64,000 nt of DNA, taken from assembly GCF_910596095.1 (NCBI RefSeq), contig NC_056543.1, positions 20,400,042-20,464,041 of the forward strand, read 5' to 3'. The notes under the pieces are model-generated. The model was not told the DNA's origin, did not search any database, and saw only the letters and a list, made by a program, of their open reading frames with translations. The position numbers were made by a program, and so were the translations under genes. Shown here piece after piece: positions 1 through 12,828 of this stretch. This DNA comes from Thunnus maccoyii (Eukaryota > Chordata > Actinopteri > Scombriformes > Scombridae). Position 1 is the first letter of the stretch, and each line of letters opens with the position of its first letter.

Positions 1-396
1 TCTTGAACAAAACGTTTAGTTCATGTGTCTCATACCCACCATCACTTCCTTGTGGCTAATGTAAATCCATCCGTACTATTTTTGCATGCATGCAAGTTAC
101 ACGCAAATTGTTGTGTAGGCTTTGTCAATCCAGTCAAAATATAAAATCAACCTCTGTGAACATATGTCCACCTGTTATTTGCAAGTTTTTCCATTAAGTG
201 CAATAAGGAGAAGTACATTTTGCAAACAGTACATAAAACTGCAATTACAGCCTGGTGTGCCTGTTTGTTAACTGCAGGTGTCCGAGTTAGAATGTGCCTG
301 AAACACTGACACAAAAGCCTCAGTAAATCTGGCCTTCACTACACTGCAACATGTGAACTTCACACACTGGAGGTCAACAAATACAGGATTTCCAGG

Positions 397-573
397 CAGG
401 GCACAGAATTAGTATCAGCCACCAGCCAAATGCTGGTAAAATATGCAAGTGGCTGGTATATTTGCTTCACTCACCAGCCAAAAAAAACAATGGTGATCTA
501 TTGAGCGTCTGGTAAAACTTGAACATTCACTAGCCATTTGGCTGGTGGACAAAAAAAATAATTTTGCACCCTG
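397..573. mobile_element. hAT-type MITE, 177 bp, with intact 8-bp target duplication
   Basis: The element begins CAGGGCACAGAATTA and ends with the approximate inverse TAATTTTGCACCCTG. It is flanked on both sides by the identical 8-mer TTTCCAGG (389-396 and 574-581). Inside, a perfect 14-bp inverted repeat CCACCAGCCAAATG (419-432) pairs with 535-548. The 8-bp duplication and CAGGG ends are diagnostic of the hAT superfamily. There is no coding capacity, so it is a non-autonomous copy in the MORC3 intron just before the first visible exon. Confidence 0.8.
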
Positions 574-619
574 TTTCCAGGTAATCTTTAGTTTCTCTTA
601 AAATTGTTTCTTTTGGCAG

Positions 620-3600
620 ACAATGCCTACGATCCAGATGTAAGTGCCAAACAGTTCTGGATTGATAAGACTATGATCAATAAAGAGGAATGCCTCAGCT
701 TCATGGATAATGGAAACGGACTGGACCATGAAACAATGCATAAAATGCTCAGGTACAGACTCTGCTGTTCTGTTTGTTTGTTTCTTTACATTCTGCATTT
801 AGAATTTTCTGATACTTGCCAAGAATATTTTATTTGTTGCAGAGTTTATATGTATGTATATATGTACAATGTACGATTCAATGATGTGATTCATATACTC
901 ACTAAGAATGTATACATTTTTCCCCCCTCAAGCTTTGGGTACAGTGACAAGACTGCTGTAAATGGCATAGAGCCGATTGGAATGTATGGCAATGGTTTCA
1001 AGTCTGGATCCATGCGACTTGGCAGAGACGCCATTGTCTTTTCCAAGTCGAAGAACGCCTCATGTGTTGGGATGCTCTCTCAGACCTACCTGGAAGAGAT
1101 CGAGGCTAAGCAAATAGTTGTACCCATTGTCCTCTTTGAGCAGACGGGAGCTAAAAAGTATATCCTTTATCTACTGCATTAATACACATCTCATGTTGTA
1201 GAGAAATCTTAAGTATGCTCAAACAATTTGGATGTAACCTATTGAAGTTTGGAGCTTGACAAAACCCTGATTTGATAAGTTCGTATTTTTGTATCTTCAT
1301 GTGAAAATGGTTTGGGTGTTCGTTTTTTGAAAGTTAGAAAAGATACTCTACTTTACATTAGACAGTCATTTTACCATTTGTCCTAATTTAATATTCCAAG
1401 TAACCCTTGACTTGAGTTTTACTCAATGTAAGAGAGGAGCACAAAGCCAGTCTGCAGGACATCCTGCGTTATTCTCCTTTCAAGACAGAGGCAGAGCTGC
1501 TCACTGAAATCAATGCCATCAGTACCTCTTGGTCCACGGGGACAACTGGCACAAGAATCATCATCTGGAATCTCCGCAGGTCTGTATGTAGTCAAGACAT
1601 AAACAGATGTATGTTCCATTTTACAAACCAAGCACCATGGCCTACAGGAACATTCTGACTGTGTTGTGCTCAGACTCTTTTCAAAACCTCAGATATGTAC
1701 AATGAAGCAGGTTTAGCAGTTTAGCTAACTTTGAGCATCCCAGGGTTTCTATTCTCATGAAGCTGGCTCAGTTTTTAGTGGTGGGGATCATTGTGGTAAC
1801 CTGCATTGTGACCTTGTCGCAAACAGAGAAGGTCAACTTTGAGGACAAATCTAGTCATCTTTCCTACAGGAATCTGACGTGAACAAAAGTACAGTAGGAA
1901 GTAATAAAGAGCACACAGTTTATATCATAAATGTAAGGAACGTTTTGTATTGCACCTGTTCGCTCGCTCTGGATTTAAAACAGTGCTTCCAACAAACAAC
2001 AGAAAGCTTGTTAACCATAGTTATCAGTAATGAATAACTGTTGAGTTGCTTGCCATTGGCTGATTGATACAGATGGGGTCATTCTCATGTGAGTTAAGAA
2101 TGACTAAGTTATATTTGTGATACAGACCCATTTGCTCACATTGTTTGTGTTTTGTGTTTTGTTTTTACCAGCACATCCACTGGATCAACAGAATTTGATT
2201 TTCAGACAAACCGTTATGATATCAGAATTCCATCTGATGTCTATGAGGAAATCAGTAGGACTCCTCAAAATGCAGAGAACATCACTTCATACATCCCTGA
2301 GAGTGTATACTCACTGCGGGTAAGGAGCAGTAATGTAAATGTCTTCAAAAAAATGCTTATTAAAGATTCATACACATTCAATTGGTAACAATTTCTACAA
2401 TGTTATACAGGCATCAAAATCCAGACTGACATCTCAACAACTATTGGATGGATTGTCATGAAATTTTGTACAAAATGCATGAAATTTGGCACAGACAGTC
2501 ATGGTGCCCAGGGGATGAATCCTGATGATTTTGCTGATCTGCTGACTTTTCCTCTATCACCACTATGAGTTTTACATTTGTGCTTTTGAGTGAAATGTCT
2601 TAACAGCTGTTAGATGGATTGCTGTGATGTTTGGTACAGACATACATGTCCCCCTCGGGATGAATTATAATAACGTTGATCTCCTGACTTTTGATCCAGT
2701 GCCATCATCTGCAAAACTAATGTCATTCATAGCCTCAGCTGTACTTTGTATTTAGCGCTAATTAGCAGATGTTAGCATGCTAATCCAAGATGGTGAACAT
2801 GGTAAACGTTATACCTGCTGAACACCATGCATGCAAGTTAAGTAGGTATGCTGGCATGAGCATTTAGCTCTAAGCACCACTGTTCATAAGTACAGCCTCT
2901 CAGAGCCGCTAGCTGTGGACTTGTAGTCTTGTTTCTTTTATTGGTGAACGTGAACCACTGTTTTTTATCTCTATATAATCAGTGTTTGTATGTGCAAGAG
3001 AAAAATATTGAGATTTTTAAAAAAAAATATAACTATATATAATACACTTTACTTTTCATTCTTCATAATTGATAAATGTGTTTTAATGGACACAGGCATA
3101 TTGCAGTATTTTGTACCTGAAGCCTCGGATGCAGATCATCATACGTGGTCAAAAGGTGAAAACTCAGCTCATTGCGAAGAGTCTGGCCTACATCAGAAAG
3201 GACCACTACAAGCCGAATTTCCTGGTGGTATCCTTTCAACACAGGCTTTCTAGAGCTGTGCCTTCTATTTTTTAACAGTTTTTCTCTTTCAGATATGTGT
3301 TGAGTATTTATAAATGTTGTAATTTGGAACATTTTGGAAGTGCACAGAACTTTACATCTCAACTGTTGAGTTTTCCTGAAATTTTATTTTAGAACAAACG
3401 CATTCCTATCACTTTTGGTTATAACACCAAAAGTAAAGACCAGTATGGCATTATGATGTATCACAAAAATCGTCTCATCAAAGCCTACGAACGCGTGGGC
3501 TGCCAGCTCAAGGTGAGTTTGTGTTGTTTTATGTGAGTTGTGTTTGTTTAACTTAGTTCCCATATCTTCTCACCTGATGTTCATCTCTTATCACATGTCT

Positions 3601-6600
3601 CTTCGCCTCTTACAGGCCAACAACAAAGGCGTTGGGGTCATCGGGGTCATAGAGTGTAACTTTCTGGATCCTACCCACAACAAACAGAGCTTTATTGAGT
3701 CTGATAAGTCCAGGTAATAGCATCAGCGCTGAAATCAGATTTTATCATATGGGTTTGATTAAGGTTTAGATAACTCTCTTTCACACACACAAAATTGATA
3801 ATGTTTATCATATTACTGGATTATTTGTCAACACATGACTATTAAACAGGAATGCAGACATCTGACCTGCCTTATTTCTTGGTACAGGAAAACTATGAAC
3901 AATTTGGGGGTCAAACTGGAAGAGTACTGGAATGAAATGCGCTACACAAAGACCAAAGAGAATCCAAACAGCGCCATACCAGTGGAAGATACCATGTTAG
4001 TATATCAATAGTTTTGTAGTGCCTGACATCATGTATTCTACACAAGTGTGTGTATAACTATGTTGACTTTTTACTTTCTCTGGAAACTTTTCTCTATCCA
4101 TGTCCACAGGAAGCGCCCAGATCAAAACTGGGTGCAATGTGATAACTGCTTGCGCTGGCGGAAACTCCCTGATGGGATCGATACCAACAAGCTGCCAGAT
4201 AAATGGTTCTGCCAATTGAATCCTGATCCTCAGTTCAGGTAACCAGAGCATTATCAAAAAACTGTTGCAAAGTCACAATCTGATGTGATCATTGACTGTA
4301 TATAAGACCTAAATATGGACATCATGACAGCTCCTCAAAAGTGAAGCCAAGACATCTCGATCGCCCCCTGTTGGCTGGCTGCAGTACATGTCATAAGTCC
4401 TGCCCCCATCCATGTTAGCGGATGGGACATGAGCCAAACTAAAAACTCAAGTACACATCAAATACATTTTTCCCAAAGATGGTTTCTGTCATTTTAGGTA
4501 GTTTATATCATGCTGATGTTTGTCCAAGTGCTCATTTTTCTGATAGGTTTGTTTTTAATTAGTTATTTGACAATATAAAAAAGAGGTCTGATGTCATGAT
4601 TGACAGTTGTGATAGCCGCTCTCAAACCTCCGTCAGGCGCCCAACTTTACTGCACAGACTCTGGCTCCAAATTACATCACACAAGCAAGACGGCAGCTCC
4701 CGGAAAGGAGATATTTTGGCTTCACTTTTGCATAGCGGTAAACATCAACAATAAATGTAGCATAATTTAGAAGAACACCTATCTGTATATAAAATGTATC
4801 TTCAGCAGTTGAAAAGTTGATCTGCAGGTGTAGATCGACTAATAAATAAAGATTTAAAGGTGACATATTATACTAATTTTCAACAAGTTAATATAGGTCT
4901 GAGGTCCCCTCAGACTTCAAAGCATGTCTTTGAAGTTTTTTACTGAAAATACCACTGAGATTATGCATTCTAGCATGTCTCTATAGCCCTGTGTTTCTGT
5001 CCTGTTATCAATGGGCTTCTTTGTTTATGCAAATGAGCTGCTGCTCCCCACTCTAGAACAGGTTGTGGATTTCCAGCTGTGATACAATGCAAGATTATAT
5101 GACTGCAACAGGAGAGACCGAGGGCTGTTGACAGTATTCATATTTATACTGGAACTGCAATAGAGCTGCAGTAGCATCACTAATACTAGTATTACAGTAA
5201 CGCTAAGTGTATCTGTGGATCAGAATGGACGTATTAGCCTCGGCTTGACTTGACTCAGCGGCTGGACAACGTTACACAACGTTGCCAAGCAAAGGATTTC
5301 CTGCATTTCTTTTTCACACGTGTATCATTACCTTCATGGCATGTCTATCAATAACATTTACATAATGTTTCAGCAGCAGCACACACATATCGGCGAGGAT
5401 CACGGAGCAGAACGGGCTAACATGTAACAACAAAGCTAGCTGAGCTAGCACTGCGGTTCAAAGCTCCACAAAAAGCAACATGAAAAAACAAATAAGACCA
5501 TCCAACCTCCCACTGTCATCATTTAGTTGGCTTCTAATGAGGCTTAACTTTCACACAGTTTCTCTTGACTGTCATTAACAACATTGGTCCAACATCAATA
5601 GCCATATTAGCTGTGCAACATGCGAACACCAAGTTCAACAGGCTAACCTGGTAAATAAACAGTAAAACTGCAAAAAACATGGCAAAACTTACAACTCCCA
5701 AGTTTGAGGTTGGGTCACAGACAGACGGTATCGATCCATCACACACACACACACATACACACACATACAACAGTTTTCCAGTCGTTGTGGGGACATTTCC
5801 ATCAAAAATGTAGTGAATCTAAAGGATCTTCACTTCCTCGGATGATGGGAGGACATGTGAGACTGTTGTGTTGGTTCTTGCAGCCAACAATAGACCTTTT
5901 TATTCTGTTGAAAAGTTGATTCAGTAGGTTTCAATGAGCAGGGATCGTCAACCTGCTGGGAGGAGGTCTATGTTCAACAGATCCCTATATGACATCTTAA
6001 CGAGAGCCAAATTTAAAACAGTGTTTTTATACACACATTTACTAAAAGATAGAGCAGGAGAAAAAGAGAGGATGGTCTTTTCTCATAGTTTTGGGGACAC
6101 GCCGGTGACACATATTTATGTTGAAAAGACATGAAAAAGTGCATTTTGCATAATATGTGACGTTTAATAATTTCAATGTCTGTTTAGGATGAAACAGTTT
6201 AGGCTTGAAAATATTAAAATGCTGTATGTATTTATGACGTGTTCTAAATATGTGAAAACAAAATTAAATTCACATCTATGTATTTTTGAAACTGATGCTA
6301 CATTTATTTATATGATAGTTTTCCTTGTCTTTAAGGCTGCATCACAGTTTTCTGCCCTTATTCTCACCAGGGTGACTAAACAGTGAATTCCTCTGACTGC
6401 TTCACATTACTGCTGATCTTTTCTCAAGATTCTCTCTCATGTTCATCAAAAAGCAACAAAAACAGACACAGTCTTAATATAAAGGCATTTGGCCAAAATA
6501 GTCTTAAACTCCACAGACTTATACAATTGTTTTTTTAAAATTTGCCTAACCAGGAGCTGCCAGGTAGAAGAGGAGCCTGAGGACTCTGATGATGACCAAC

Positions 6601-9600
6601 CTTCGTACCGCAAGACCTACAAACAACAGTGAGTCATGTTTCCATTAAAAACGTAGCCGTAACTTTAGCACAATATTGTAACAGCATCTGAATATTTAAA
6701 GAATTGCTTTCTGACAGTTCAGTGAAGTTTAAAACTGGTGTTGCATTAAATTTAACTCTGTCTTTTTATTATCAGTGTAATATCAGTATTGACTAAATGT
6801 ATAGAAAGGATAGTAACAATAATTAAAACTGCCTCTTTATATCTGGTTACTGTATTTTTTATTTCTCTTGTGTCACTGTCCACAAACCAAGACGAGTTGA
6901 GACCTTAGGCTCTTGGGTTTTGTGGGTCTGCTTTGTCTCAAAAGTGGGATAAAAATGTGTCATAAATGTGATCAAGCATGTCTTGTTTTATGTATGCATC
7001 ACATGGTAATAAGGTCAGTGTGGTGTTGCTATTTAAAGAAAGGGTAAACACAGTCAGCGCTGTATGTCTAAATAGACATATCTACCTATGCTTGGGAAAA
7101 AATCCAAGGTTGTTGAAGAGTCACCCACCCCCTGAAATATATAGAGTTGTTTAATTGATGTATTAATATGCTAAAATAAAAAAAAATCTTAACTTTGTGA
7201 TTTATTTGTTACAGAGAGAAAGAGGACAAGAGGAAACAAGAGACAAAAAGACAAAGGGTAAAGAGTCGACTGCTGTAAATCCCATAAAAATGTGTAAAGC
7301 TTTTTTTGAATTGTGCTTTGTTTACATTCGCTTGATATCCTCATCTTCTCTGCTGTTTTTGGTACTTGTGCATATGCTGGTAGAATATGTAATAATTGAC
7401 ACAAACAGTACAAAGCATTGTGTGGTCTGATAGTATTCATTTCTATTTCCATAAATGTGAACACATCGTCTTCTAGACAGAGGAAGAACGAAGGCGTCGG
7501 GAAGAGCAACATTTGGCTAATCTTGCCAAGCAAAACACGCCTCTTAGACAGCAAAAGGTACCGCTGAAACAGCAGCTGCATGAAACAGTATGTTTTTTCA
7601 CACTACGGAGGGTTGGGAGTGATCACGTTGTTTCATTTTCATAGTTTTAATAAGTACATAAAATAATATGGATATAGTTTAGAGATAATAATAATTACAA
7701 ATAAAAAATACATGTCAGCATTTTATATTTGTTGTTCTTGTCAACAGACTGTCCGTCCACCCTCCACTCCCACTACCCCAAGGAGCAGGTTTAACACTGA
7801 GTCACCACAAGGGGGTACTGCAAGGGCTGCATCCTCTCCACAGGGGTCCTCTACCATTTCCCAAGCTGGTAAGTAAAATTGGTGCGTGTGTGATATGTGT
7901 ATGTGTTTTTGTTTGTGGGGGGAGAGATGGAAAGTTTGAGAGATAAAAAAATGCCATCTTTCTCTCCAGCCTGCAGCCCCTCCAGTAACAATGGTCTTCC
8001 AATTATTACTAGTGTATGCTCCCTGTCATCAGCCCCCCTGAGGTAAGATTTCGTGCTATTTGTGAGCCTAACTATATCCATTGCAGCTCATGTAAAAAGC
8101 ATATTAACTGTGCTTTGTGCGCAATGCAGGGGAAAAAGATTGCAGCCCAATACTCCACAAGGAACGCCCAAAAGACCGAGAGTAAATGGCTTCCATAGAG
8201 GCACCTCAGATGCATCCTCATCAGTAGACGTGAGACCACCGAGCTCCCCGTCAGTCATCAATGAGAACGATGATACTGATGATACTGATGACGACATATT
8301 CATCTTGGAGACTGCCAGTACCCCCAAGCCAAAAAAGCCAGGTTCTGATGTGTCTAGAGTGGAGATCAAGCGTGAGCAAAGTGATTCGAATGTGGGCATG
8401 CTGATGGAGTGTAACGATGACGCCGCTGTGGATGACGCCCCTGAGACAAACGCTGCCGGAACAGGCTCGTCAGAGTCGGCAGCTGCGGGAACTGGTCCCT
8501 CCCCAGCACCGCCTCCTGAGATGGCCAGCATCACCACCCAGACAGAAGCCCCCAAAATAAAGGTGGAGAGTCAAACTGAAGGAGGGGAGAGATCAGGGCA
8601 GGGTACATCTAATGAGCGTGGCGAACAACTGAGTTCAGATATCAATGTTTACAGCGCTGAACAAAGATTAATTAAGCAAGAGAGTAACGACGACACTCAC
8701 AGTGAGAACAAAGGAAAGCAGACCTTACAGAATGGAGTGAAACATTGGGATCGTGACAAAGATGCTGGTTCTTCCTGTGCAGATGCCACTGACAATCAGC
8801 CTTCTCCACCACACTTCCCCAGTATGACTGAGGTTCAGGAACAGCAAGATCAGCTCCTGGAGCTCATGCAGGCTACAGCTCAGGAGAGAGACTCTTTCAA
8901 AGAGCAGGTCCGTCAACTTACCTGCCAGCTGAAAGACACGCAGAGCAGACTGCAGGAGCTGTCTCAGATCAATGTGAAGAAGGAGTGTTCTCACCAGTCC
9001 AACCAAACAGAGGAAACAGGGGATGGGAAGGACTACAAAAGTCTGTTTGAGAAGGCCAAACAGAAAATCAATGAATTGATTAAGGACAAAGAGGTTTTCC
9101 TGGCAACTACTGAGGCCAAGCCCAGTACTTCCCAATGTGAAGAAAAGGACATTGATGAGATTGCACTGCAAGTTGACCATCTGGTACGGGAACTGGATCA
9201 AAGAAACAAGGAAAGGGATGAACTGCAGTCACAGGTCAGTGGTCCAGCTGTGTTTTGTGCTTAAAGGATAAGACTTGCAACATTCTGTATTTTTCATATC
9301 GTCAACAAACCCCATAAAAAGACCTAAGCTAATAATATTAATCAGTTTCTCAATGCCTTCTAACTTCCCCAGCCTGTCTGTGGCACATTTGTTTCAACTG
9401 AAGACAGACATTTTTAAAAACAGCTCACAACAATCTTTCATTAAAAAAAAAAGCAAAATAATTTCCTGAAACAGCTCATAGCCTTTACAGCAGTAAAAAA
9501 TGCATTTATTGGAGACTATTTTCAGCTACAGATTTGGTTCTGTAGTGAGTATTTACAGCAGTAGGATGTTGTATGTGGCATGTTGTCTCAAAAAACACAC

Positions 9601-10606
9601 AGTGCCCATGTTCATTGTAATAAACATGTCATCCAGTGCAGCAATGTGGCTCACTAATTAGTTTTTTAATTTGACAATAATGGAGGTCTGTGGCATAGAA
9701 CAATAAGTGACATCAGGCTAGGTTAGTTGGATCAATTTATTATTGGTTTTAGTCTTTTCATGGAATTTGTCGACAATAAGAAAAATATAGAACACAACCA
9801 GACTTATCCTTTAATGTATTTACATTGTATTTCCCTTATCAGATAAAGCATTAGTTGTAAGCAGGAAATGCTACTTATAAGCTCAAAAAACTGCTTCCAT
9901 GTCTTGAGCGTGGAAATAAATTCTTAATCTAAATTCTTGACCTTGACTTACTAACTTTTCAATGTTATCATTATCTTGTATATAATTTACTGTATATAAA
10001 CATTTGGTAATCCATGTAGATTTTTCTTTACCTCATTGATATTGACCTTCTTACACCTCCCATCTTCATTTTCTTTCCTCCTGGGGTTCCCTTTCTGCTT
10101 CGCCACCAGTTGGACAGTCTGGAGGAGGAAAAGGCGAGGCTGGCATTGCAGTGTGAAGAGCTCAGGTTAAGCCTCCAGCAGCAGAGGGAAAACGCACAGA
10201 AAGGAAGCACAGCTCCACTCAGAACCAGTGACTCCTCTGTACAGTCAGATCCAGGAGAGGCAGAAGGGACAGCAGACTCTGGCGCAGCTTCAAGTTCAGA
10301 CACATCCAGAAGGTTGGATTGTTGGAAAATCACTCCCCTTTTATTTTTATGTTTAAATTATCACTTATGTGACAGCCATTTATGAACTTAACAACCCAGC
10401 AGAACAGTGATGTAAATTTGAATTTCTTTTTTTTTTCCTTTTCTCTCAGTTTGATTGAGCTACGTCAGAACATCGGACGGCTGCTTGTCCGCTATGTGCC
10501 GGCTCTGGACCTGGCCCAAGTGAATTATGAATGTAACGTACTTGATGAGATCCTAGAACAAGTTCTCTCCGATATAGAGACTGGAGAGGGATGGAGCGAG
10601 AAATGA
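620..10606 (+). CDS. morc3: MORC3, MORC-family CW-type zinc finger ATPase (5' end outside the window)
   Basis: Seventeen coding exons: 620-752, 933-1157, 1433-1579, 2172-2319, 3096-3224, 3393-3512, 3616-3713, 3888-3995, 4110-4238, 6554-6628, 7215-7257, 7477-7557, 7748-7868, 7970-8042, 8130-9234, 10110-10312, 10450-10606 (TGA). Every junction is GT-AG and in phase, giving about 1030 residues; the first exon(s) with the ATG lie upstream. Seen: GHKL ATPase motifs DNGNG (exon 620), YGNGFKSGS (exon 933) and [11 protein letters not shown] (exon 1433), then the S5-like domain. A CW zinc finger ([14 protein letters not shown]...WFC, 4110-4238) takes its last Cys from the next exon. An acidic SUMO-interaction motif (IFIL) and a coiled-coil C-terminus follow. 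Known for the family: MORC3 is an ATP-dependent nuclear-body protein that reads H3K4 methylation and silences chromatin. The tail exon 8130-9234 is one 1105-nt block. Alignment with vertebrate MORC3 is close throughout the ATPase and CW parts. Confidence 0.96.
2400..2930. repeat. Dispersed teleost repeat in a MORC3 intron (first family member)
   Basis: Contains repeated phrases of the type 'ttggatggattg-c/t-catgaaatttt...acagacattcatg...ggatgaatcctgatgattttg...ctgacttttcctct' followed by a GCTAGC/TTAGCATGCTAA-rich stretch. The first part recurs at 53400-53730, including the same order of sub-blocks (a roughly 120-bp unit repeated twice in each place). No open reading frame and no clear terminal repeats are seen. 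It is a decayed dispersed element, family not assigned. Confidence 0.6.
4260..4853. repeat. Dispersed repeat-like intronic sequence
   Basis: Includes the phrase 'cgccccctgttggctggctgcagtacatgtcataagtcctgccccc' (about 4365-4410), which I recognise as typical of a widespread fish dispersed repeat. No exon-like open frame is seen in this part of the MORC3 intron, and boundaries are uncertain. Confidence 0.4.
4854..6167. mobile_element. TTAA-flanked inverted-repeat element (piggyBac-like, non-autonomous)
   Basis: Left end TTAAAGGTGACATATTAT (4854-4871) is an inverted match to the right end ATAATATGTGACGTTTAA (6150-6167), two mismatches in 18. Both ends include TTAA, the target of piggyBac transposons. 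The 1.3-kb interior has no transposase frame, a short (CA)n run at 5740-5768, and sits in the intron after the CW-domain exon of MORC3. Superfamily assignment is inferred from TTAA only. Confidence 0.6.
9235..10109. other. MORC3 intron, no feature seen
   Basis: AT-rich intron between the large tail exon and the coiled-coil exon. I find no conserved exon, clear repeat boundary or RNA gene in it. Confidence 0.5.
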
Positions 10607-10880
10607 ATGGAATCTGGTTTATGTTGAAAATTATTTTGTACTATATTCTGTTTCTTCTCATAATCCGAATGTAATTCAAATATATTTTTATATTTCCAGC
10701 CTGTTAATGTTCTGTGATGAAATGCTCTGCTACACTTTGAGTACTGCTGTTATGCTAGGTGTCTTTGTGAACATTCTGACAGGACAAACATTATATTATA
10801 TGCTATAAGTCAGGGCAGGGAACAACTCTTACAGTATTTTTCTGAAACTTAATTGAAGGAGCTATTATGAAACTCACACT
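10607..10880 (+). other. MORC3 3' UTR and proximal downstream sequence
   Basis: AT-rich sequence directly after the MORC3 stop codon. No AATAAA or ATTAAA was found before the inverted-repeat element that begins at about 10880, so the polyadenylation site cannot be placed. The transcript may use a variant signal or end inside the downstream element. Confidence 0.45.
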
Positions 10881-11961
10881 TAAGGCCAAATCCACAAAGA
10901 ATGCATTGCACCCGCTAATAGCACCATGAATTGTGCAACATTTGCACCTGCAATCTGCCTCGTTCTAAGTTCCGATTTGCAAAAGCTTTTGCGCTGATGA
11001 TATGACGGCGCAAACACACCCATAAAGTTTTTCAGCTGAGTGCAATTTGCCCCTGTTTTGCATCTGATTGAGTGAGCAGAGCAGTTTCCAGTGTTTCAGG
11101 CTTCCCTCCATATGTCGGCACACAGATTGGTCCATAATGAAAACTGCAGAAAGCACAAAAGCCTCAAATTCTGTCTTTAATTAGCAGAAGTGCGCACACA
11201 CAGAGCTTCCACAATCACAAACCAACTTTCATAAATTTTGCTTGTTTTACTTCTTTAGTATTTCACATCTATAACATAATCTACTGAAATATCCATAGAA
11301 ATAGGCTACAGCTATTAATGTGACTCGGGCAGGTCTGAAACGTGTTAGATTAATGTCTGAATCTTGCAATGATGTTGCTCAGGTGTCACAGTACTGATAT
11401 TCTGTTTGCTGTCCACAGCTGGCTGTGTGTCACAGCTGGCTGTAGCATCACATAGCAGCTGAAATGATAAGTGCATCTTCAAACTGAGAAAGAGGCTGTG
11501 CGCAGTTACGCACACGGCACAGCAGCGGTAACTCTATTAACACTGGATCAGTCAGGATCTGGCGGTCAGCTGATTCCAGGTTTATACAGTGGAATTGTTT
11601 GTAAAAAACCGCCCTTATGGATGAATCCTGAGCTCCACCAGAGCTGTCATAACTTTTTTTTAAGCCTACCACCCAATACTCACTTGACCACTTGAGTGCT
11701 GGTCTTTGTGAATTAGACTGTTTTTGCAACTACACTTATTTGCATAGAAAGGGGCGAATGTTGCGCTGAATGTATGAATATTACTTAATTTACATACATG
11801 CAAATAACACGGGCGCACCATGACGCAATGTCCTTGGCAGCGCAGTTTGCAGTGCGTTTCCCCCTTTCCGGGTGCTTTGTGAATTACACGACAAATTTTC
11901 ACATTTGCACAGGTTTAGCAGCCGCAAAAGCCGCGCAATCCTTTTGTGGATTTGGTCCTTA
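10881..11961. mobile_element. Inverted-repeat transposon, about 1.08 kb, non-autonomous
   Basis: The left end TAAGGCCAAATCCACAAAG (10881-10899) is matched in inverted orientation at the right end (11942-11961, reading TAAGGACCAAATCCACAAA on the minus strand), with one single-base indel. The interior is relatively GC-rich, carries GC/CG-rich blocks and has no long open frame. It fills much of the spacer between MORC3 and CHAF1B. The target duplication is ambiguous (TA or TTA), so I do not assign a superfamily. Confidence 0.65.
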
Positions 11962-12696
11962 GTTGTTAAACTGATTGTGCTTGCTTGAGCAATATCTACT
12001 TACATCAGTATCAGAGTTAGACATGCTGCTAAAACACAGTTTGAGATATGATATTAAGATAGATATTTCTATCTTAAGTCCTGGTACGAAACTGTGATGA
12101 GGAGAAAATGTAAGCAGCTAAATAGTCTCACCTCCGTTCCACAATCAGCTTAAAATATGCATAATGAAATGCTGAGCAGAGCTACATGCAGAACAATACA
12201 TTTTCATTACATTTAACTGATAACTGAATGATTTGTTAATACATTAATTTTATGTAATTTACAATTTAATTGTGTTACATGTGAAAGTGTTCTTTTTGAC
12301 AGTTTTACATTGGTTTTTTTTGAAGTGTTTCTTCAATTTCCTCGAAAGTGCAATAGTTGGGGTAGTTTTCAACTATTTAATCATTATTTAACTAGGTCTC
12401 CTGATTTATAAGAGTGGTCTGGCCAATGATGAGTATATGATATTCATGTGATCAGACAGAAAGAAAGTCATAGACTATAAGGTACTCAAAAATATGCACT
12501 TATTCACACATTTCAGCAAAACAGCAAAGAGGTGCAATAACAATGGGTAGAAAACTGTAAAGATTTAACCACTTTCTTATTTTCTTATATATAGATAATC
12601 TGTGTGGCTCTTTGTAAATATCTTACCTGACTTCTGCTGTCCTGCAAGATGTGATTTTAGGACAGAAAAGAATACAACAAAATACGTTTTATACTT

Positions 12697-12712
12697 GGGG
12701 GGGGGGGGGGGG
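12697..12712 (+). repeat. Homopolymer G16
   Basis: Uninterrupted run of sixteen G residues in the MORC3-CHAF1B spacer. Such runs are prone to length error in assembly and can form quadruplex-type structures. Confidence 0.9.
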
Positions 12713-12828
12713 TTCTCCATTCATACAGTTAAATAAATCTGAACCATATTAATGTACCCTGCATATGCTGAGTAGTGTCATTATGGGAATTTATAATTGC
12801 CAGTATTTGTATACCTGTAACAATATAA

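Noticed and set aside
604..1182. A single 192-codon frame at the left edge
   Set aside because: It reads through a MORC3 intron. The real exons are 620-752 and 933-1157, which splice in phase to the GHKL domain.
8088..9201. Antisense frames of about 155 codons across the MORC3 tail exon
   Set aside because: Opposite strand of a real coding exon with low-complexity Leu/Ser content; no start context or homology.
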